Shown here piece after piece: positions 6,968 to 13,463 of a DNA stretch of 16,007 nt. Numbering within the stretch: the stretch's first letter is position 1; the number at the start of each line of letters is the position of its first letter. The notes below the pieces were generated by a model. It did no database searches. It had not been told where the DNA came from and saw only the letters and a list, made by a program, of their open reading frames with translations. Where the stretch lies: NCBI GenBank assembly GCA_023248415.1, contig JAHFEP010000046.1, positions 1 through 16,007 on the forward strand. The letters run 5' to 3'. The DNA comes from Nitrospirota bacterium (GTDB lineage: Bacteria > Nitrospirota > CAKKRA01 > 9FT-COMBO-42-15). The translations under genes and the position numbers were made by a program.

Positions 6968-7860
6968 TATCTTTTCCTCCGCCATTCAAGGAGATTGTTT
7001 AAACCATCGCCAAGCAGATAAAAACCGAGTATGCTGATTAGAATTGCCGCTGCAGGCGCAGTTGAAAGATAAAAATCGCCCCTGAAAAAATAGTCGCCTC
7101 CTGAAGCAACCATATTCCCCCAGCTCGGCGCAGGCTCCTGAACGCCAAAACCAAGATAGCTGAGGCTTGTCTCTATGAGTATCACCTCTGCCATGCCGAG
7201 TGTTGCCTGAATAATTACAATTGACTTGCAGTTATACCATAGTATATGTTTAAAGATGATATCCGTTGTCTTAAGCCCTAATGCCTTTGCAGCCTCAATA
7301 AAATTCCTCTTTTTTAAAAATATGACCTTTGATTTTATTAAAGAGGCAACAGTAGGGATATTTGTTATTCCCACAATAAGCATTATGAAAAATATGCCTG
7401 GTTTGAAGAATGCAATGGCAAGAAGGATGATGACCATCTTTGGTATGGAATCTATTAAATCAAGGATATAAGAAAATACAGCATCTGTCCTGCCGCTGTT
7501 ATAGGCTGAGACAAGCCCTGCTATTGTGCCAAAAGAAATCGCAATGAATATGGCTAAAATCCCGGGCATAAAGTATGCCTGAGAGCCCACAATAATCCTG
7601 CTTAATATATCCCTTCCCATAAAGTCTGTGCCGAGGATGTGCTTGTAATCCGGAGGCTGCATAATCTCCTTAAGATTGATTTCAAGCGGGTCATAAGTCA
7701 GGAGATGAAGGACTGAAGTGATATATGAGCTTAATACAAATAAGACAACTAACAGGCCGAAGCCTATCTGGATTATATCTTTCTTATTTGCCCTCTTCCA
7801 GATGGGTATCTGTGAAAATTCACTAACCTCTGCTGCCCTCTGTATATACCTTGCTCTCAA
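6967..7860 (-). CDS. Peptide-type ABC transporter permease, OppC/DppC-like
   Basis: Inner-membrane permease subunit, 297 residues, pairing with the B permease to form the channel. It shows the N-terminal OppC region with a first helix (GFGLLVVLFVLSSYI), the family hallmark LGTDFMGRDILSRIIVGSQ after the first periplasmic segment, and the cytoplasmic EAA loop NFIEAAKALGLKTTDIIFKH that docks onto the ATPases. The start is TTG at 7860, overlapping the upstream TGA by four bases (TTGA), supported by an AAGGAG seven bases before it. The stop TAG shares a base with the D ATPase start. Confidence 0.92.
   Translation of the reverse strand: MRARYIQRAAEVSEFSQIPIWKRANKKDIIQIGFGLLVVLFVLSSYITSVLHLLTYDPLEINLKEIMQPPDYKHILGTDFMGRDILSRIIVGSQAYFMPGILAIFIAISFGTIAGLVSAYNSGRTDAVFSYILDLIDSIPKMVIILLAIAFFKPGIFFIMLIVGITNIPTVASLIKSKVIFLKKRNFIEAAKALGLKTTDIIFKHILWYNCKSIVIIQATLGMAEVILIETSLSYLGFGVQEPAPSWGNMVASGGDYFFRGDFYLSTAPAAAILISILGFYLLGDGLNNLLEWRRKR
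6976..6980 (-). promoter_or_regulatory. Ribosome binding site deciding the D-type ATPase start
   Basis: GGAGG on the minus strand, 8 bases before the GTG at 6967. It lies inside the last codons of the C permease (EWRRKR) and downstream of the rival ATG at 6985, which therefore is unlikely to be the start. Confidence 0.75.
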
Positions 7861-8834
7861 TCGCCCTCTCCTTTTTCACCTGTCTGCGGATTCACAAAGG
7901 CAAATACAAGTGTCTGTGTCAGTCTGCCAACATGAACAAAAACGGCTGCAAAGAGCGTAATACCCATAATTACAGGATAGTCCCTGTCAAGCGCTGCCTG
8001 CCATGCAAGCCTTCCCATGCCTGGCCAGTTAAATACCTGTTCCACCACTACTGCGCCGCCGAGGATAAATGGTATCTTTGCAGCAACCATTGTAGTAACT
8101 GGAATAAGAATGCCCTCTTTAAAAGAATGCCTCCAGATAGATGCGCCCTTTGCCTTTGCAGCCTTTATATAGTCCTCTGAAAGTACACGTTCAAGCTGCA
8201 TCTTCAGATGCCTTACTATCTCGCTGATTGAGCCGTTGCCGACACCAAGCACCATTATTGGAAGAAAGAAATATATCAGGTTGAATTTAGAGCTGCTAAC
8301 TGCCCCTGAAGGCAGAAATGGAAACAGATTAAATTTTTTTGTAAATATGTAGATAACTATATAACCGAGATAGAACACAGGGAGGGCAGATAATATATAT
8401 GCAAAAAGCGTCAGACCCCATGAAAGAACAGGATGCCGCCTTAATGAAGAGATAACAGCAATAGGAATTGCAATCAGGAGCGTAACAATCATTGAACCGA
8501 TTGTCAGCATAAGGGTATTGACGCCGACCTTTATCAGCTCTCCAAAAACAGGCTTTCCAGTCCTGAAGGAATTGCCAAAATTGCCGTGCAGGAGCTTGTT
8601 AAGCCATGAGAGATATTGGATAGGAATCGCCCTGTCAAGGCCAAGCTCCCTTTTTAGCAATGCAACATCCTCAGGATTCTGGGTCTGTATGTTTATAAAG
8701 ATATGAAGAGGATCGCCTGGCGCAAGGTGAAGGATTGAAAAGATTACAATGCTGACGCCAAGCAAAAGAAAAACGGCAATAAAAAACTCGCGCAAAACAA
8801 GTTTTAGGATTGGCTTCCATAAGATAAATTTCAT
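7857..8834 (-). CDS. Peptide-type ABC transporter permease, OppB/DppB-like
   Basis: Inner-membrane permease subunit of the importer, 325 residues from the ATG at 8834. The N-terminus (KFILWKPILK, then helix FFIAVFLLLGVSIVIFSIL followed by HLAPGDPL) is the classical OppB opening; ELGLDRAIPIQYLSWL and GNFGNSFRTGKPV follow, and the cytoplasmic EAA loop is EDYIKAAKAKGASIWRHSF. A GTG at 8891 would add 19 residues (VYTRGRAEIEAP) that overlap the binding-protein gene and look unlike the family, so I favour 8834, which leaves a 26-base gap; no good ribosome site is seen for either, so the start is the weakest in this operon. The TGA overlaps the C permease start. Confidence 0.88.
   Translation of the reverse strand: MKFILWKPILKLVLREFFIAVFLLLGVSIVIFSILHLAPGDPLHIFINIQTQNPEDVALLKRELGLDRAIPIQYLSWLNKLLHGNFGNSFRTGKPVFGELIKVGVNTLMLTIGSMIVTLLIAIPIAVISSLRRHPVLSWGLTLFAYILSALPVFYLGYIVIYIFTKKFNLFPFLPSGAVSSSKFNLIYFFLPIMVLGVGNGSISEIVRHLKMQLERVLSEDYIKAAKAKGASIWRHSFKEGILIPVTTMVAAKIPFILGGAVVVEQVFNWPGMGRLAWQAALDRDYPVIMGITLFAAVFVHVGRLTQTLVFAFVNPQTGEKGEGD
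7868..7873 (-). promoter_or_regulatory. Ribosome binding site for the TTG start of the C permease
   Basis: AAGGAG on the minus strand, seven bases before the TTG at 7860. It supports an otherwise unusual start codon that overlaps the stop of the B permease gene. Confidence 0.75.
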
Positions 8835-8860
8835 ATAATTAAAAAATGGGGCTGGAGCCT

Positions 8861-10471
8861 CTATTTCTGCTCTGCCTCTGGTATAAACCACTCGTCAGCA
8901 AAGCTGAAGAATTTATACGGATGAATCTCCACCTTCCTGACCTTTTTCTGCACGGCTGCATAATTTGTTAATGTCCATAAAAAAGTATATGGGTTTTCAT
9001 CTGCTAACATTGCGTGGAGCTTCTGATTTATTGTCCTCCTCTTTTCAAAATCAAGTGTAAGCTTGCTCTCTGCAATAAGTGCGTCCACATCTGGATTTGA
9101 ATATCCGCTGAAATTATTTTTCCACTGGCCTATCTCGCCTGAATGAAATAGAGACGAGATATCTGCAGAATCATCAAATACCCATGATGCAAAGACTATA
9201 TCAAAGTTGCCCTCTGCAAAGACATCCTCCTTCCATGCCTGCCATTCCCTGAACTCCACCTTTACATCAACACCAATATTTTTCAGATAATTCTGAAACG
9301 CAAGAACAACCCTCTTAACTGCCTCGCTCTCTTTTTCTATTGGAACCTTCATAACTGCAGCAAAGGGCTTTCCGTCCTTTTCAACTATTCCATCGCTGTT
9401 ACTATCCTTAAATCCTGCCTCTGCCAGGAGCTCCTTTGCCTTTGCAGGGTCATATGGAAGCGGTTTTATATCAAGGTTATATGCCCAGCTTCCTGGTGCA
9501 AATGGGCCTGAGATAATAGTCCCCCTTCCGTTGAAAAAGGATTCAAGCATCTCCTGCCTGTTTATTGCATAAGTAAATGCCTTTCTCACCTTCTTGTCTG
9601 CCAAAAATGGATTTTTTAGGTTATATCCAAAGAATGAATAGGAAAGGGCATTATACGGATACATTATGAATCTCTTATCACCCTCAATCTCAGGAATATT
9701 TCTTGGGTTCACAAGAACCATCATATCTATCGCATTGAACATCAATGCCTGTGTCATGATATTCTGATCAGCAAACGGCTTTGCTATCAGTTTATCTATA
9801 TGCGGCCTGCCTTTAAAATAGTTTTCATTTGACAGCATGACTATCTCGCCGTCGCTTGTAACTGTCTTTAAATAATACGGGCCTGTGCCAACAGGATTCT
9901 GCACAAATGGATCATCCCTTGTCAGAAATTCCGGATTCTGTGGCCCGTGCTTTGGAATAATCTTAAATGTAAATTTTGCAAGGGCATTTAGAATCGGCCT
10001 CTTTAATACAAACTGCACAGTATGCGAATCTATTTTTTTTGCCTCCTGAATAAATTCATATCTCAATTTTAAAGCCGTGATGGTCTTTGGATGAGTCATT
10101 ATATTGTATGTAAAGATAACATCATCAGCAGTAAGATACCTGTCCTCAGCAGACTGGCCTTTATGCCACAGCACATCCTTTCGTAGATAGAATATAAATG
10201 TCCTGTTATCAGTGCTTATTTCCCACTTTTCTGCAAGCTCCGGCACAACCTCCTGCTTTGCATTTATCCCGACAAGGCCGTTAAAGAGCAGCTCCACCAC
10301 CCTTACAGCAATCATTTCATTGCTTGTAATCGGGTCTAAGGTTGCAGGCCTTCCAAACTCGCCGTATGAAAGTGTGCCGCCGTTCGGCCTGCCGTCGCCT
10401 TTGTCTTTTGCAAAGATGTTTGGGGAAAGTGAAAGAATTAATATCAAACTGACAATAACTATCTTTTTCAT
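8861..10471 (-). CDS. Periplasmic solute-binding protein, family 5 (peptide-type)
   Basis: Extracytoplasmic binding protein (SBP_bac_5; OppA/DppA/NikA-like), 536 residues, delivering ligand to the B/C permease. The Sec signal peptide is clear: MKK, a hydrophobic core, and an AxA-like site near SPNIFA|KDK at residue 21. There is no lipobox cysteine, so it is probably soluble in the periplasm. Family landmarks: LDPITSNEMIAVRVVELLF near the N-terminus, PELAEKWEIS, KDVLWHKGQ, TADDVIFTYN, VGTGPYYLK in the middle and VRKAFTYAINRQEML. The ATG at 10471 has a strong AGGAGGG five bases upstream. It heads the transporter gene set, the usual order for this family. The ligand (oligopeptide, dipeptide, nickel chelate or other) cannot be decided from sequence; lack of obvious heme or metal motifs leaves peptides as the default guess. 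Confidence 0.93.
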   Translation of the reverse strand: MKKIVIVSLILILSLSPNIFAKDKGDGRPNGGTLSYGEFGRPATLDPITSNEMIAVRVVELLFNGLVGINAKQEVVPELAEKWEISTDNRTFIFYLRKDVLWHKGQSAEDRYLTADDVIFTYNIMTHPKTITALKLRYEFIQEAKKIDSHTVQFVLKRPILNALAKFTFKIIPKHGPQNPEFLTRDDPFVQNPVGTGPYYLKTVTSDGEIVMLSNENYFKGRPHIDKLIAKPFADQNIMTQALMFNAIDMMVLVNPRNIPEIEGDKRFIMYPYNALSYSFFGYNLKNPFLADKKVRKAFTYAINRQEMLESFFNGRGTIISGPFAPGSWAYNLDIKPLPYDPAKAKELLAEAGFKDSNSDGIVEKDGKPFAAVMKVPIEKESEAVKRVVLAFQNYLKNIGVDVKVEFREWQAWKEDVFAEGNFDIVFASWVFDDSADISSLFHSGEIGQWKNNFSGYSNPDVDALIAESKLTLDFEKRRTINQKLHAMLADENPYTFLWTLTNYAAVQKKVRKVEIHPYKFFSFADEWFIPEAEQK

Positions 10472-10568
10472 AACAGCCCTCCTGCGTTAAATGCATTAAA
10501 TCAAATTTTAACAATTTTAAATTTTAATATGTCATTTTTAATTTTGCATTTTGCACTTTACATTTTTA
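10472..10568 (-). promoter_or_regulatory. AT-rich spacer, probable promoter region of the transporter operon
   Basis: A 97-base gap made almost wholly of A and T, with degenerate echoes of AAAATG, AAATGC and AAATTT on the minus strand. No gene or GC-rich hairpin is seen. A weak sigma70-like pair can be drawn (ATGACA at 10530-10535 and TAAAAT at 10505-10510 on the minus strand) but the spacing of 19 is long, so the boxes are only suggestive. The location, just upstream of a strong ribosome site and after the TPR gene, makes a transporter promoter plausible; readthrough from the TPR gene is equally possible since no terminator is visible. Confidence 0.4.
10477..10483 (-). promoter_or_regulatory. 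Strong ribosome binding site of the binding-protein gene
   Basis: AGGAGGG on the minus strand, five bases before the ATG at 10471. It is the best ribosome site in the window, consistent with the high amounts of binding protein normally made relative to the permeases and ATPases. Confidence 0.8.
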
Positions 10569-12083
10569 CTAATATATCCTCACATCTCCTGAACCTTTTT
10601 CATCTGCTGAATAGACGCCCTGAATAGCATCCTGAACCTGCCTTACAACAGGATAGGACTTGCCCATTTCAAAAAATATCTCAAGGGCCTCTGAATATTT
10701 TTTAAGCCTGTAGTAGCTGTTTGCAAGCCTTATTAAAAACACAGGGTCATTTGCCTCTAATTTATTCTTATTAGCCTTATCCCTTACAAGCTCAAAGGCC
10801 TGCACTGATTTTTCATAGTCTTTTCTGCTGTAATAAAGCCCGCCTAATGAATTGTAATAAGGCTTCATCTTCTTCTCTTCTTTGGAAACAGTCTGCCCCT
10901 CAATAAGCTTTAATATTGAAGCAGCATCTACATTTAATTCTGCATATGTATCCATCACCGCTGAAACAGCGCTGTCATCCTGGAAATTCTTATTAACCAT
11001 CTCATCCCATATCTCAAAGGCCTGCTTCTTGTTATTCTTTTTGTAATAACATGCGGCAAGGAGTATCCTTATCCTCTTATTGTATCTTGCATCTAATTTG
11101 TTTGATTTCAAAAATGTGTTTATCTCTCTGACTGCTTCATCATACATATTTAGCCTGTAATCAATTTCACTTAAATAGAATCTTATCAAGTCCTCATACT
11201 TCTCCCTCCCGCGAAGATTCATAGCCTTATTAAAGTAATTGCTTGCGGCAGAATAGTATATCGTGCTGATATCACCCATGACAGATATATCATAAAATCT
11301 GAGGACTTTATTTCTCTCTATATCATCTACCACCTCGGGCTCGTCAAGCGGCATCTTGTCCAACAGCTCTATTGCTGCATCAACCATGTCATTCTTATAA
11401 TAGACAAATGCAATCTCCCTGTATATTTTGGAGTGGCTTTTAGTCCCATTTTTCTGAGAAAGATTAACTGCGTTCTGCACCATATCAATAGCATCTTTTA
11501 GCCTTATATTCAGCCTTGCAAATATATAACCATTCTCTGCGATCACATCCTTATCATCTGCTGAAACCTGCGTCCACTGCTCCTCAGCCTTTTTTTTGTC
11601 GCCTGCAATATAATATGCTGCGCCGAGCCTCAGCCTTGCCTTTTCCTTAAAACCTTTGTCAACAGAGCCGGTGTTTATAAGCTGCTGAAAAAGAGGAACA
11701 GCCTTTTTTGGCTGATTAATTTCAAGATACAACAACCCAAGAAAGTAAGGAAGATACCTGCTTTTCTTAACAGATTTTAAATTGTTTAATTTATTGAGGT
11801 ATTCATTGGTTGTCATCAGCGAGGATTCATATATTGTTCTGTAAAGCTCTGCCTCCTTTAGATAAAGCCTGCCGAGAATAAAATAAGGAAGCACAAGCTC
11901 ATCCTTCTGCTTTCCGTCTATCTCTTTCCTTAATAAGGAAATACCTTCATTGTAGCGGTGCGTCTCATATTTTTCCATCACCTTCTTCAGGCTGTCTTCA
12001 GCAGCATAGGAGGCAATATTCAGTATCAGAAGTATAAACGCAAAGATTATTAAGGCTGTTATTATTTTTTTATCTGCTTTCAT
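10569..12083 (-). CDS. Exported TPR-repeat protein
   Basis: A 504-residue protein with a signal peptide or N-terminal anchor (MKADKKIITALIIFAFILLI, then SYAAED with a likely cleavage near residue 28) followed almost entirely by helical tetratricopeptide-like repeats. Recognisable helix pairs include RYNEGISLLRKEI, QPKKAVPLFQQLI, GDKKKAEEQWTQV, MYDEAVREINTFL, NKKQAFEIWDEMV, DYEKSVQAFELV and KYSEALEIFFEM. TPR arrays bind other proteins; no catalytic domain is seen. It starts only four bases after the propeller gene stop, with AGGA about ten bases before the ATG, so the two are co-transcribed. The natural partners are the propeller and the lipoprotein upstream, both exported. I do not recognise a named family; roles in envelope assembly or outer-membrane complexes are inference. 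Confidence 0.8.
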   Translation of the reverse strand: MKADKKIITALIIFAFILLILNIASYAAEDSLKKVMEKYETHRYNEGISLLRKEIDGKQKDELVLPYFILGRLYLKEAELYRTIYESSLMTTNEYLNKLNNLKSVKKSRYLPYFLGLLYLEINQPKKAVPLFQQLINTGSVDKGFKEKARLRLGAAYYIAGDKKKAEEQWTQVSADDKDVIAENGYIFARLNIRLKDAIDMVQNAVNLSQKNGTKSHSKIYREIAFVYYKNDMVDAAIELLDKMPLDEPEVVDDIERNKVLRFYDISVMGDISTIYYSAASNYFNKAMNLRGREKYEDLIRFYLSEIDYRLNMYDEAVREINTFLKSNKLDARYNKRIRILLAACYYKKNNKKQAFEIWDEMVNKNFQDDSAVSAVMDTYAELNVDAASILKLIEGQTVSKEEKKMKPYYNSLGGLYYSRKDYEKSVQAFELVRDKANKNKLEANDPVFLIRLANSYYRLKKYSEALEIFFEMGKSYPVVRQVQDAIQGVYSADEKGSGDVRIY

Positions 12084-12087
12084 CGCT

Positions 12088-13311
12088 TTAGTTCCTAATA
12101 ATCAAATTCGTCAACGCAACAAATATATGGTCCCACTGCTCTATCTGCGCCCTGAAGCTCAAAACTCCGTCCTTTGAACAGGCGATATCATGATTCATTT
12201 TAGTGTTAGTATTTAGCTTGTAATGCTTCTTGTTTTTTATATCAACTGCATATATTGGGTTAAATTCATCTTTTGCATTCTTTACATAAAATATCTTTTC
12301 ACTGTCAGAAGACCAGGCAGGCCCTGCCTCCACATCTGCAATGACATCAGAAGCCGCAATCTTTTCTATAAGCCCTTTGCCTTTTGATGGATCGCTGCCA
12401 TCAGCATTAATAACAACGATTGACCATAAACCAGCCTCATCAAGAGGATGATAATTCGAATAAAAGGCTATCTTTGTATTGTCAGGCGACCATACAGGGG
12501 TCAAGTCATCAAAGAACCAGTCTGTCAGACATTTCAATGACCCCTTTGGCCTTTCAATATCATTGATGACGCATATATCGTGATTGTCATCATCGCCTGA
12601 TGTAAAGGCGAGCTTCTTTCCATCCGGCGACCAGTTCGGATAAAGGTCAACCTTATCTGTAAATGTCATCTGTGCTGTGGCATTCTTGTTTAAGTCATAG
12701 ATATAAATATCCCCTTTTCCTGTCCTGCCTGAGACAAAGGCAATCTTGTCTCCTGCCGGAGACCAGGCAGGCTGGCCGTCCTTTTCTTTATGGCCTGCTA
12801 TCTTCTTCAAGCCTGTTTTTATACCTCCAATAAAGATGTCATAATCCCCTTTTGATGAGTTGCTCATAAAGACAAATCTTTTGCCGTCAGGCGACCATGA
12901 AAAATTCGCATTGTAGCTTGCATCAATGTCATTACTCTCTTCCAGAAAAAAGTCTTCTGCCTTTTTCTGCTTCCTCTCGCCATTTGAATCAAGCAAAAGC
13001 CTGTCAAGAACAGCTCCGCTTATATTACTTATAACTATCTCCTTATTGTCTCCAATAGCCCTTTCGTATGACAATATTTCTCCTGACGCAGACCATCTTG
13101 GATTTGACTCATTATATCCTGCTGATATATTGCTCAAAGCCTTTACCTTTATTGCCTCAATCTTATTACCTGAGTAATCATTAATTGCTGCAGGCCCGAA
13201 GGTTCTGAGAATATAATCAGGCAGGCTCCGGCCTTTAACCGCCTTATCCTCAGCATGAGCAATTTCAGCAATTAAAAATGTAAAACACAGGGTTATTAAT
13301 AACCTAATCAT
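12088..13311 (-). CDS. Exported PD40 (TolB-like) beta-propeller protein
   Basis: A 407-residue periplasmic protein with a signal peptide (IRLLITLCFTFLIAEIAHA|EDK) and six or seven WD40-like PD40 blades. Blade signatures appear in order as PRWSASGEILSY, FSWSPDGKRFVF, PAWSPAGDKIAF, PNWSPDGKKLAF, PVWSPDNTKIAF, PAWSSDSEKIFY and a weaker CSKDGVLSF. This is the C-terminal fold of TolB, but the TolB N-terminal alpha/beta domain is absent: only about 45 residues precede the first blade. It should be a binding platform rather than an enzyme. I use the ATG at 13311; a TTG one codon earlier is possible, and the ribosome site is weak. Its upstream gap contains a 127-bp palindromic repeat that separates it from the lipoprotein gene, and the TPR gene follows after four bases. 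Confidence 0.85.
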   Translation of the reverse strand: MIRLLITLCFTFLIAEIAHAEDKAVKGRSLPDYILRTFGPAAINDYSGNKIEAIKVKALSNISAGYNESNPRWSASGEILSYERAIGDNKEIVISNISGAVLDRLLLDSNGERKQKKAEDFFLEESNDIDASYNANFSWSPDGKRFVFMSNSSKGDYDIFIGGIKTGLKKIAGHKEKDGQPAWSPAGDKIAFVSGRTGKGDIYIYDLNKNATAQMTFTDKVDLYPNWSPDGKKLAFTSGDDDNHDICVINDIERPKGSLKCLTDWFFDDLTPVWSPDNTKIAFYSNYHPLDEAGLWSIVVINADGSDPSKGKGLIEKIAASDVIADVEAGPAWSSDSEKIFYVKNAKDEFNPIYAVDIKNKKHYKLNTNTKMNHDIACSKDGVLSFRAQIEQWDHIFVALTNLIIRN

Positions 13312-13336
13312 CAATTTATAGTTACAAGTTGATTAT

Positions 13337-13463
13337 TAACGGCAAAGTAAAAAGCTCCAGATGCAAGGCGGAGCGAGGCATCGCACCGCAGCATACAAGT
13401 TAGTATGTGAGGATGCGAGGCCGAAGCGACAACGCAGCAGATGGACTTTTTACGAAGCCGTTA
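13337..13463. repeat. 127-bp imperfect palindromic dispersed repeat
   Basis: The outer arms are taacggc at 13337-13343 and gccgtta at 13457-13463. Inside them gtaaaaag-c-tcca-gatgc on the left mirrors gcagatggactttttac on the right, and the centre has the hairpin catac-aagtta-gtatg. The interior (gcaccgcagc, ggatgcgaggc, gaagcgacaacgcagcag) is notably GC-richer than the surroundings. From memory, similar elements with aaaaagtccat ends are scattered in many Desulfobacterota and Nitrospirota genomes. On the minus strand its right arm supplies the TAA stop of the lipoprotein gene. The ctttttac present near both ends could serve as a weak T-run after the hairpin, so an attenuator role is possible but not shown. 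Confidence 0.85.

Noticed and set aside
7851..8180. Plus-strand open frame with several Cys and His residues, suggesting a small metal-binding protein
   Set aside because: It is antisense to the well-supported B permease (and the start of the C permease), with no ribosome site; the Cys/His content comes from reverse reading of permease codons.
8835..8891. GTG start at 8891 for the B permease
   Set aside because: The added residues overlap the binding-protein gene and do not resemble an OppB amino end, while the ATG at 8834 gives a typical one.
8861..10471. Nickel-specific system (NikABCDE)
   Set aside because: Gene order and folds fit, but nothing in the binding protein points to nickel and no nickel regulator or hydrogenase/urease gene is nearby, so the general peptide-type call is kept.
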